This document shows, piece by piece, positions 1 to 5,002 of a stretch of 6,870 nucleotides of DNA. The translations under genes and the position numbers were made by a program. The notes below the pieces were generated by a model. It saw only the letters and a program-made list of their open reading frames with translations. It did no database searches and was not told where the DNA came from. Source of the stretch: an uncultured Eubacteriales bacterium (lineage in GTDB: Bacteria > Bacillota_A > Clostridia > Christensenellales > Aristaeellaceae). Each line of letters begins with the position of its first letter. Positions within the stretch are counted from its first letter, which is position 1. The stretch lies in assembly GCA_900553645.1 (NCBI GenBank), contig USEE01000072.1, positions 1 to 6,870 of the forward strand. Direction: 5' to 3'.

Positions 1-160
1 CGCCCGAAATTGCGGATTAAGGAATTTTTGAGACACACTCTAGCTTTGTACGCGATAGCGCCTAAAAACGCAAAGCACAGGATTTTGATAAACATTCCAG
101 ACCTCAACCAATATTTTAGCCGCCCGACATTGCGCCGAGCGGCTTGTGTTTTGTCTATAA
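1..160. other. Left-edge noncoding stretch
   Basis: No credible gene is seen here; the short ORFs have no ribosome binding site and lack the codon style of the neighbouring genes. It is the 3' flank of the minus-strand gene that stops at 161. A weak dyad (AGCCGC at 118-123 with GCGGCT at 139-144) lies just past that stop, but on the minus strand it is followed by TAAAATATT rather than a run of T, so it is at best a poor terminator. A 14-base near-repeat, CGCCCGAAATTGCG at 1-14 and CGCCCGACATTGCG at 121-134 (13 of 14 identical, 120 apart), is present. The first copy starts at the window edge and may extend further left. Confidence 0.5.
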
Positions 161-1207
161 TTACTTTTCCTTTGCTTCATCCAGCGCGGCGGCGAATTCG
201 CAGAGCGCCTCGCGGTTATCGGCAATCGCCTTCCAGTACGGCTCGGACAGGAACCATGTGCCCGCCATCAGGAATATATGCCTCAGCCCCAGCGAAATCT
301 CCAGTCTGATCTTGTCCAGCAGGTTTTCGGGCGACAGCGCGCGCGCCGGGAACACGGTGGATTCGCTGTATGCGTCGCAATCGCCTATCAGCTTCAAATG
401 ATGGCTGATGCTCTTGGCGACAGACGCGCGGCCGCCGGGCACGGCGTAATCCGCGTCGCTGAAGTGCGCCTCGCCCACGCGGAACATGCAGTCGGGCAGT
501 GCGCGGCGTATGTCAGGTATGGATATGCCGTGGCGCTCGTCGCCGTCGTGCATGACCATGATGCCGCTGCGCTGGCCGTCGATGTGAGTCTTTACCATCA
601 GGTCAGTCACTTTATCGCAGTTGAATTTGCGCCACATATTCAGTATGCCGTCCGGGTCGGGCGCGCCTTCGACGTATGCGCGCAGCGTATCGCGCGTCTC
701 TTTAAGCGAGAATCGCTCGTTAAAGCGCGCTATGCAGTCGTCGCAGAAGCAGCCCTGCGTCTCCTTACCCCAGTTGCCCATGCGCAGATCGTCGTCGAAG
801 AACGACATGTCGAAGCCCATCTGCGCATACACGCGTGCGGCCTCGGTGTTGTCGCGAATCATGGTGCCGTCGATGTCGGCGCAGAAGTACACGGGATTGC
901 CGTTTTTGTCGATGCGGTAGCGCCACGAGTCAGGTATGCGCAGTTCCAGCGTCGGGTCGTCCGGGTTTAGCGAATTGCCGGGATGACCCACGGGCAGGCT
1001 GATTATACCGCTTTCAAAGCCCGCGTCGAGTATGCGCGCGCGAGCGCGGGCTATGTCCTCGGGCGCGGTTTCGTGATGGCCATAGAAGTAGCCTTCCAGC
1101 CAGACGCGGTTAACGCCGGCGCGCCGCATCATATCAAAGCGCGCGCCCGTTTCGGGATTGGTAAGCACGTCGCGCGCGCTTACGCTGTAATTCATATCGA
1201 GTTGCAT
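161..1207 (-). CDS. Predicted cytoplasmic glycoside-hydrolase-like (TIM-barrel) protein
   Basis: This encodes 348 residues with no signal peptide or membrane segment. The start is fixed by GGAGG 8 bases upstream of the ATG. Residues 23-45 (MRRAGVNRVWLEGYFYG region) look like the first strand-helix unit of a glycoside-hydrolase-type barrel. Residues 138-143 read DDDLRM, followed at 151-158 by QGCFCDDC. A DDxR motif then a CxCxxC cluster is what I recall from uncharacterised GH-like proteins of Firmicutes and Lentisphaerae. Other candidate active-site stretches are MHDGDE near 219-224, GEAHFSD near 245-251 and YSESTVFPAR at 280-289. A sugar substrate is inferred; no named GH family can be assigned. 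The three Cys may bind a metal. At 348 residues it is essentially a bare barrel, without the accessory C-terminal domains common in large hydrolases. It has its own promoter and probable operator, suggesting regulated expression. Alternative: a non-enzymatic barrel relative. Confidence 0.8.
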   Translation of the reverse strand: MQLDMNYSVSARDVLTNPETGARFDMMRRAGVNRVWLEGYFYGHHETAPEDIARARARILDAGFESGIISLPVGHPGNSLNPDDPTLELRIPDSWRYRIDKNGNPVYFCADIDGTMIRDNTEAARVYAQMGFDMSFFDDDLRMGNWGKETQGCFCDDCIARFNERFSLKETRDTLRAYVEGAPDPDGILNMWRKFNCDKVTDLMVKTHIDGQRSGIMVMHDGDERHGISIPDIRRALPDCMFRVGEAHFSDADYAVPGGRASVAKSISHHLKLIGDCDAYSESTVFPARALSPENLLDKIRLEISLGLRHIFLMAGTWFLSEPYWKAIADNREALCEFAAALDEAKEK

Positions 1208-1215
1208 ATTTAAGT

Positions 1216-1220
1216 CCTCC
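1216..1220 (-). promoter_or_regulatory. Ribosome binding site of the GH-like gene
   Basis: GGAGG on the minus strand, 8 bases before the ATG at 1207. It settles the start and leaves only about 30 bases of leader after the predicted transcription start. Confidence 0.85.
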
Positions 1221-1244
1221 GCATGTTTACGGTCGTTTAACGAT

Positions 1245-1273
1245 AAGATAGCACGCAGTATTCATGCTGTCAA
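1245..1273 (-). promoter_or_regulatory. Sigma-A type promoter for the GH-like gene
   Basis: Minus strand: TTGACA (1268-1273), a 17-base spacer, then TATCTT (1245-1250). The -35 box is a perfect match and the -10 matches 4 of 6. The predicted transcript starts near 1238, so the leader is about 31 bases. The -35 overlaps one arm of an inverted repeat, which suggests repression or other control at this site. Confidence 0.75.
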
Positions 1274-1294
1274 GTAAAAGTGTATCAGCATGAA
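1261..1294. promoter_or_regulatory. Operator-like inverted repeat over the -35 box
   Basis: Perfect 9-base arms TTCATGCTG (1261-1269) and CAGCATGAA (1286-1294) are separated by 16 bases, giving 25 bp between arm centres. One arm overlaps the -35 hexamer of the promoter for the GH-like gene. Position and symmetry fit a transcription-factor site, for example a dimer contacting two half-sites. No regulator gene is visible in the window, so the binding protein is unknown. Confidence 0.4.
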
Positions 1295-1512
1295 GAACAC
1301 TTTTTCAAGATTTTATGTGAAGGCTAAAATGATAAACGGCAAAATGACTTTGCCATGTTGAGCCGATGCGCTTGCGATGATTAGCCATCTGATACAATCT
1401 TTGCATGTCTGCTGTTTTCACGAACACGGCTGTTCTGGCTGAATGACTTAAATATGTTTAAGGCAATCGATATGCGCTTTTGATCGGTTAAGGAGTACGT
1501 TCTATTTCCAGT
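1274..1512. other. Intergenic stretch with small dyads
   Basis: This is the AT-richer gap between the GH-like gene and the terminator of the gene to its right; no gene is supported. It holds a dyad GGCAAA-atgac-TTTGCC (1338-1354) and a perfect dyad CTTAAA-tatg-TTTAAG (1447-1462), either of which could be an operator or a chance palindrome. Around 1445-1475 on the plus strand there is a short echo of the GH-like gene's own start (GACTTAAATATG, then TCGATATG), reading M-F-K-A-I-D-M-R-F before a stop. An AAGGAG at 1490-1495 is not followed by a plausible start codon at proper spacing. Confidence 0.45.
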
Positions 1513-1575
1513 GGTAAACAGAAACGCGGCGCGACTGCCTGAACGCAAAACGCATTTTCAGTCAGTCCCGCCGCG
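1513..1575 (-). terminator. Rho-independent terminator of the GNAT-like gene
   Basis: Arms 1525-1543 and 1557-1575 pair at 17 of 19 positions around a 13-base loop. On the minus strand the stem is GC-rich and is followed by TTTCTGTTT (complement of 1516-1524). It begins 9 bases past the stop codon at 1584, as expected for the end of that transcript, and would insulate the GH-like gene from read-through. Confidence 0.75.
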
Positions 1576-1583
1576 CCATGCGC

Positions 1584-2159
1584 CTATTCATCCACTTCCA
1601 TTATCGAGCCATGCACCGCGACCTCATCGCCGCACAGCCCCGCCGCACGCGCCGCAGACAGCGCCGCATCCAGCGTCACGCCGCTGTCGGGCAGGGCGGC
1701 AAACTCGCGCAGTTCTGTAAATTCGCCCTGCCCGTCGCGCTCGCCAAGCAACATGTAGCCCTGCGCCCGCTCGCCGCGCATTATGAAGTATGCCTCCAGC
1801 CCCGCCGCAGTCCAGCGCGCCATAAGCCCCTGCCATATGGCGCGGGTTTCGCGCGCGAAACTGGGACGCGTCTGGCAGGCCAGCGCGTATATGCCGCGGA
1901 TAAGCGCGGGCGAATCCGCGGGCTTGATGCCAAGGCCTGCCGCGTCCGTACCGCAGGGCCGCACCTCGTCCGTGCCGTACAGATGCGCGGCGCGCTCCGG
2001 CTGACGCGCGCAGCCGGTGTATACCTCGCCCAGCGCGCTTGCCATAGTCGCCTCGCAGAACACGAATTCAGCGCCCGCGTCCGTGCGCGTGCCGCCGCAT
2101 GTTTCGACGCGCGCGGGTATCCTGCGCCCGTCGCGCGCGTATATCATCGCGTTTATCAC
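1584..2159 (-). CDS. Small hypothetical protein, possibly a GNAT acetyltransferase half
   Basis: I do not firmly recognise this gene. The last third carries a GNAT-like pattern: AYFIMRGERAQGYMLLGERDG (strand, turn, strand with the typical R-x-x-G-Y-x-L-L), then ELREFAALPDSGVTLDAAL. Before it lies a stretch with IKPADSPALIRGIYALAC and RPSFARETRAIW, which resembles the linker and second half of two-domain (Eis-like) GNAT proteins; no clear first GNAT domain with an acetyl-CoA loop is seen. Coding style is GC-rich like its neighbours. The start is uncertain. The GTG at 2159 has GGGAGG 12 bases upstream and is preferred; an in-frame ATG at 2186 and TTG at 2201 have no binding site and open into atypical codons (AGG, CGG, ATT). 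It lies 124 bases downstream of the rmuC-like stop and ends in a clear terminator. The function call is an inference from pattern. Confidence 0.65.
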   Translation of the reverse strand: MINAMIYARDGRRIPARVETCGGTRTDAGAEFVFCEATMASALGEVYTGCARQPERAAHLYGTDEVRPCGTDAAGLGIKPADSPALIRGIYALACQTRPSFARETRAIWQGLMARWTAAGLEAYFIMRGERAQGYMLLGERDGQGEFTELREFAALPDSGVTLDAALSAARAAGLCGDEVAVHGSIMEVDE

Positions 2160-2192
2160 GCCTTCAATCCGCCTCCCGAATATCATGAGTGC

Positions 2193-2204
2193 AATTTGCA
2201 AATT
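2193..2204. promoter_or_regulatory. Perfect 12-bp palindrome upstream of the GNAT-like gene
   Basis: AATTTGCAAATT is fully self-complementary and lies between the candidate -10 box (2257-2262) and the chosen start (2159). It could be an operator in the leader. AT-rich palindromes of this size also occur by chance, so support is modest. Confidence 0.25.
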
Positions 2205-2256
2205 TCAAAGTCGGCGATTCGTCACATCTGAAAATACAATTTAAGGCATAAGCCCT

Positions 2257-2262
2257 ATTATA
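2257..2262 (-). promoter_or_regulatory. Candidate -10 box for the GNAT-like gene
   Basis: A perfect TATAAT on the minus strand in the gap after the rmuC-like stop. No good -35 hexamer is present at 16-18 bases. Either this is a weak or activator-dependent promoter, or the gene is read through from upstream. Confidence 0.35.
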
Positions 2263-2283
2263 TTTGATTGCAAAAAGCTCACT

Positions 2284-3609
2284 CTAGTTCCATATATCTA
2301 TGTCGTTTTTGCCGCCGACATGCGCCACACTGTCGCGCGCGGGGACGCTGTGCCTGCCTGCGTAGGCTTTTGGCTCGTCTTCCACATCATCGTCGTAGTC
2401 CAGCGGTTCGTATTCGTCTTTAAGTTCTGGCAAATCATGTTCCGCCTGTTCAGCCGCGGCCTTTGCGCGCTCGGGCGTGCCCAGCATTCGCGAGAAGCGC
2501 CCCAGCTCCTGCCTTACCTCACCCAGCAGCCGTTCCAGCTCTTCCGAGCGGCGCTGCATCGCCAGCGCGTTCATGCCGCCCTCCAGTGCGCGCACCATCG
2601 CCCAGAACGCCGACGGCCCCGCGGGTATCACGCGCCGCGCCAACTGTGCGTCGCGCATGGAATCGTCCAGCTCGTTCACGCGCGCGCAGACCAGTTCGTT
2701 TTGTATCAGCATTATCGCAAAATCGGCGGTTAGGCCGGGCTTTATCAGTTCCGACGCTATGCGGCGCGCGTATGCGTTCACGCTTTCGCTGAGGCGGTGT
2801 CGCACGTCGTCGTTCCAATCGCCCGCGAACTCGTCCGCAGGGAACGACGAATCCACAGGCAGGTAGAGCGTCTGACCGTTCTCGTCCGGCAGCATTATCG
2901 CGAAATCGGCATACCGCCCCGAACCGGTGCCCACCTCAAAATGGCGCACATACCGCCCAGGCGACAGCCATTGCATCAGCAGCGCGTCCAGTCGTGCGTC
3001 TCCGTCCGCACCGCGCGGCCGCCAGTTGAGCGCATCCTTAAGGCCATTCAGTTCGCCCGATGTGCGGCTGAAACGCTCCAGCTCGCCGCCCAAACGCTCC
3101 AGCCGCTCGTCCAGCCCGCCCAGTGCCGCGTCCAACCGCGCGCCTATCGCGCTTTCGGTGTCGCTGGCTATGTCGCTGCGCAGGCGCGCCATGCGCTCGT
3201 CGGCGCGCCGTTCCATCTCGTCCATGCGGCGGCGCATTGCCTCGTCGAAAGCGCGGCTGCGCTCGCTCTCTGCCTGAGCGGCGCATCTGGTGCGCGCGGC
3301 GTAGTCGTCCATGCGCCCGGCCTGAGTGTGCCCCGCATCGGCCAGAGCGCGCGCCACGCCGTCGTTAATGTGCTCGACCGACGCGCGCATGAACTGATCG
3401 GTTTCGGTCAGGCGACTTTCGGTGCGCGCGTATGCGTCGCCTAAGCGCCTGTCCATCGCGTCGCGCATGTCGTCGATGCGCTGGTCGCGCTCGGCGTCGC
3501 GCCGGGACATGCGGCTCATAATCGCGATAAGCATCATAAGTATTATCAAAAGCGCCGCGCCCAGCATTATCACATCGGGGCGAGAAATCAGCGCGAGAAA
3601 GTTTTCCAT
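2284..3609 (-). CDS. rmuC: RmuC-family membrane-anchored coiled-coil protein (divergent)
   Basis: This encodes 441 residues from the chosen ATG. Residues about 10-29 form one membrane anchor (VIMLGAALLIILMMLIAIM), 32-180 are a long charged coiled coil, and about 185-375 match the RmuC core. Recognisable pieces are GRYADFAIMLP (around 231-241), LYLPVDSSFP (248-257), LTADFAIMLIQNEL (293-306), VIPAGPSAFWAMVRALEGG (327-345) and a terminal helix ending GRFSRMLG. An Asp-rich tail follows (398-412). RmuC proteins belong to the PD-(D/E)xK nuclease fold and limit DNA rearrangement in E. coli. Here the family's D-x-K has become D253-S-S255, so the catalytic Lys is missing and activity is doubtful. A TTG three codons earlier lies only 2 bases after AAAGG; the ATG has that AAAGG 11 bases upstream, so the ATG is preferred. 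Its promoter is divergent from the NrdD-like gene. Confidence 0.85.
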   Translation of the reverse strand: MENFLALISRPDVIMLGAALLIILMMLIAIMSRMSRRDAERDQRIDDMRDAMDRRLGDAYARTESRLTETDQFMRASVEHINDGVARALADAGHTQAGRMDDYAARTRCAAQAESERSRAFDEAMRRRMDEMERRADERMARLRSDIASDTESAIGARLDAALGGLDERLERLGGELERFSRTSGELNGLKDALNWRPRGADGDARLDALLMQWLSPGRYVRHFEVGTGSGRYADFAIMLPDENGQTLYLPVDSSFPADEFAGDWNDDVRHRLSESVNAYARRIASELIKPGLTADFAIMLIQNELVCARVNELDDSMRDAQLARRVIPAGPSAFWAMVRALEGGMNALAMQRRSEELERLLGEVRQELGRFSRMLGTPERAKAAAEQAEHDLPELKDEYEPLDYDDDVEDEPKAYAGRHSVPARDSVAHVGGKNDIDIWN

Positions 3610-3648
3610 ATAAGTCAACGCCTTTCAACAAATGGCAGCCCTGCATCT

Positions 3649-3677
3649 ATTATACCCATAACCGCCGCCGCTGGCAA
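3649..3677 (-). promoter_or_regulatory. Promoter of the rmuC-like gene
   Basis: Minus strand: TTGCCA (3672-3677), a 17-base spacer, then a perfect TATAAT (3649-3654). The predicted start is near 3642, giving a leader of about 33 bases. It is back-to-back with the plus-strand promoter at 3757-3784. Confidence 0.75.
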
Positions 3678-3756
3678 GTCAAAGCGTGCGACAGTATTCG
3701 CGCACAGCAATGCGGTCTAAACGGCGAAAATCGCGGATAGCGGCGGCAAACAGCGT

Positions 3757-3784
3757 TTGACTGTGCGCGCGGCGGGTATATAAT
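3757..3784 (+). promoter_or_regulatory. Promoter of the NrdD-like small gene
   Basis: TTGACT (3757-3762), a 16-base spacer, then TATAAT (3779-3784). The predicted start is near 3791 and the leader about 33 bases. It diverges from the rmuC-like promoter; the two share a roughly 80-base region. Confidence 0.8.
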
Positions 3785-3809
3785 AATAAACACGGTAAGT
3801 CAATTGACA

Positions 3810-3815
3810 GGGAGG
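3810..3815 (+). promoter_or_regulatory. Ribosome binding site of the NrdD-like small gene
   Basis: GGGAGG ends 8 bases before the ATG at 3824 and selects it over the in-frame ATG at 3833. Confidence 0.85.
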
Positions 3816-3823
3816 TAGACAAT

Positions 3824-4105
3824 ATGACTGTCATGATAGATAATTGCAATGTGAACGTGGTCGGCGGCGAGCTGCCCGAGGAGGAGCTAAGGCAGTATGT
3901 AGCGCGCGGGCGCGAGAAGTATGCGGGCGGCCTGAAAAGCATAGACGTGAATGTGGACGGCGAGTATGTAGGGCTTACGTATCATTTCACGACGCAGCCT
4001 TTCGAGCGCATAAGGCGCATAACCGGGTATTTGGTGGGTACGCTGGACAGGTTCAACGACGCGAAACGCGCGGAGGAACGTGACAGGGTTAAACATGAAA
4101 TATGA
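3824..4105 (+). CDS. Stand-alone NrdD-type glycyl-radical domain protein
   Basis: This encodes 93 soluble residues. The C-terminal third (FERIRRITGYLVGTLDRFND, then AKRAEERDRVKH) closely resembles the end of class III anaerobic ribonucleotide reductase NrdD, where a glycine in an R-x-x-G-Y-L setting carries the stable glycyl radical. The equivalent here would be G68. The N-terminal two thirds (residues 1-58, including NCNVNVVGGELPEEEL and IDVNVDGEYVGLTYHF) are predicted beta/alpha and are not the NrdD catalytic barrel; the zinc-binding CxxC pairs that precede the radical site in NrdD are absent. It cannot reduce ribonucleotides alone. By analogy with YfiD/GrcA, the spare radical domain for pyruvate formate-lyase, it might complement or regulate an NrdD encoded elsewhere, but this is inference. 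Databases often label such short proteins as anaerobic ribonucleoside-triphosphate reductase. It forms a monocistronic unit with a strong promoter, binding site and terminator, so it is probably well expressed. Confidence 0.8.
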   Translation: MTVMIDNCNVNVVGGELPEEELRQYVARGREKYAGGLKSIDVNVDGEYVGLTYHFTTQPFERIRRITGYLVGTLDRFNDAKRAEERDRVKHEI

Positions 4106-4112
4106 TTGGGCA

Positions 4113-4146
4113 CCGTGCGGCAGGGAACTGCCGCACGGCTTTTTTT
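4113..4146 (+). terminator. Rho-independent terminator of the NrdD-like small gene
   Basis: Perfect 10-bp stem CCGTGCGGCA (4113-4122) and TGCCGCACGG (4129-4138), a 6-base loop, then C and seven T (4140-4146). It starts 7 bases after the stop codon. Confidence 0.95.
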
Positions 4147-4174
4147 GTTAGCGGTACTGCGATTATAAGGTAGC

Positions 4175-4261
4175 CCAATCCCTGTCATAAAGGGCTGACC
4201 CGTTGAAGTTTTAGAAAGCGGCGCGACCTTGCACGATTATTGCTTTGTTGCTCTTTGAATG
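4175..4261. repeat. Diverged direct repeat, copy A
   Basis: It aligns with 4396-4483 over about 87 bases at roughly 60-65% identity by eye. Conserved islands in the same order are CCAA-CCCTGTC, TGACC, AGTTT, GCGGCG, TTGC and TGTTGCT. A single one-base gap is needed. The order of islands makes chance unlikely. Confidence 0.6.
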
Positions 4262-4292
4262 CTGAAGTTGCAGACATGTGTAGCGGCAAGAT

Positions 4293-4372
4293 AGCCCAGT
4301 CAGCGCACCGAGTCAAGGACAAGCGGCTTCGCCGTGCCTGCGGCATCCTTGACACTGTGCACTGGCTGGGCT
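4293..4372. repeat. 80-base imperfect inverted repeat (large stem-loop)
   Basis: Arms 4293-4319 and 4346-4372 (27 bases each) pair at 23 positions plus one G-T wobble. The arms begin AGCCCAG and end TCAAGGA. The 26-base loop contains a nested CGGC-ttc-GCCG hairpin (4324-4334). No T-run follows on either strand, so it is not a standard terminator. It sits between the two diverged repeat copies. Confidence 0.75.
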
Positions 4373-4395
4373 TTGTGACAGTTAAGGGGTTGTTG

Positions 4396-4483
4396 CCAAC
4401 CCCTGTCGAACAGGATTGACCTTGCGGAGTTTGGGTATGCGGCGAAACTTTGCCGCAACTATCGTTATGTTGCTTTCTGAGCG
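4396..4483. repeat. Diverged direct repeat, copy B
   Basis: Partner of 4175-4261, 221 bases further on. Its left edge is also the right arm of a small hairpin, GGGGTTG (4386-4392) with CAACCCC (4397-4403), absent in that form from copy A. Confidence 0.6.
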
Positions 4484-4525
4484 TGAAAGATTCTTATACC
4501 GAACCCCGAGGACTGATTGTATCTT

Positions 4526-4556
4526 CCGCGCCCACTTTAATTTATGGTGGGCGCGG
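4526..4556. repeat. Perfect GC-rich hairpin
   Basis: CCGCGCCCAC (4526-4535) pairs fully with GTGGGCGCGG (4547-4556) around an 11-base AT-rich loop. No T-run follows on the plus strand; on the minus strand it is followed by AAGAT. Not a canonical terminator. Confidence 0.6.
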
Positions 4557-4605
4557 CATGGATGGCCGCTCATACATCTAGTTTCGCGTCAGGACGGCCT
4601 GTTTT

Positions 4606-4633
4606 CGCGCCCGCCCTGCTTTCGGCGGGCGTG
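4606..4633. repeat. GC-rich hairpin
   Basis: Seven perfect pairs GCCCGCC (4609-4615) and GGCGGGC (4624-4630), extended to ten with one G-T wobble, around an 8-base loop. On the minus strand the stem is followed by CGAAAACAGG, without a T-run. Confidence 0.5.
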
Positions 4634-4828
4634 AACCTCACCGCCGAACTTCCGTCTGAGCCGCCGAGGGGTGGCGAACATGGCGCGGGTGAAACCTGCC
4701 TAAACAGATAAACTCCATTCGCGGAATCCCGAAACTGCTAAGATTATAGCTTGCGTGAGCCACAAATGTTGACAACAGCAAACGCTGCTGGCTCTGGGCG
4801 AGCCAAATAGCGCAAGAATGCGGGGCAT

Positions 4829-4938
4829 CTTCCCGTATATAGCTTCCTAAAACGTCTGAACTAAGATAGTTATCGGGCAACAGACATAACCGACTTTTCT
4901 TTGGTTCTTTCTTTTCTTCCGAAAAGAAAGAACACGTC
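4829..4938 (+). repeat. Left arm of a ~110-bp inverted repeat flanking the membrane-protein gene
   Basis: It matches the reverse complement of 6748-6859 at about 92% by eye, with a perfect core of 36 bases around 4857-4889 and another of about 26 around 4892-4918. Within it GTTCTTTCTTTTC (4904-4916) and GAAAAGAAAGAAC (4921-4933) form a perfect 13-bp stem with a 4-base loop. The two arms enclose about 1.8 kb containing the gene at 5003-6388. Confidence 0.9.
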
Positions 4939-4952
4939 CCCCTCGCCTCCCC

Positions 4953-4992
4953 AAAAAAGAAACCCGCGCCGAATATAAAACCTTCGGCGCGG
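4953..4992 (-). terminator. Rho-independent terminator of the triple-module membrane protein gene
   Basis: On the minus strand CCGCGCCGAA (4983-4992) pairs perfectly with TTCGGCGCGG (4964-4973) around a 9-base loop, followed by GTTTCTTTTTT. It starts 10 bases past the stop codon. Confidence 0.92.
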
Positions 4993-5002
4993 ATAAGAGA
5001 CG

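Larger units (their letters stand above)
4147..5002. other. Long structured intergenic region without a credible gene
   Basis: About 855 bases between two convergent transcription units. ORFs here (for example minus-strand 4638-5033 and plus-strand 4416-4634) lack binding sites, cross repeats or terminators, and do not have the codon style of the real genes. In order the region holds: diverged repeat copy A, an 80-base hairpin, diverged repeat copy B, two GC-rich hairpins, a stretch with no clear structure (4640-4828), the left arm of a long inverted repeat, and the terminator of the gene to the right. It may be a cluster of dispersed repeats or contain an untranslated RNA. Confidence 0.6.

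Noticed and set aside
118..144. Terminator for the GH-like gene
   Set aside because: The stem is short and interrupted, and the minus-strand tail is TAAAATATT rather than a T-run; listed only as a weak dyad.
278..970. 230-codon plus-strand ORF opposite the GH-like gene
   Set aside because: Composition is typical of antisense translation, with no binding site, while the opposite strand has recognisable motifs, a promoter and a binding site.
1511..1720. Plus-strand GTG-started ORF after AAGGAG at 1490
   Set aside because: The binding site is 15 bases away, and the frame runs through the terminator hairpin and antisense into the GNAT-like gene.
1578..2231. 217-codon plus-strand ORF opposite the GNAT-like gene
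   Set aside because: Arg/Ala/His-rich antisense product; it starts inside the minus-strand gene's 3' end with no binding site.
2797..3444. 215-codon plus-strand ORF opposite the rmuC-like gene
   Set aside because: Shadow of the RmuC coding frame; no start signals or domains.
4175..4640. CRISPR array or tandem repeat array
   Set aside because: Only two diverged long units with unequal content between them; no short regular repeats or spacers.
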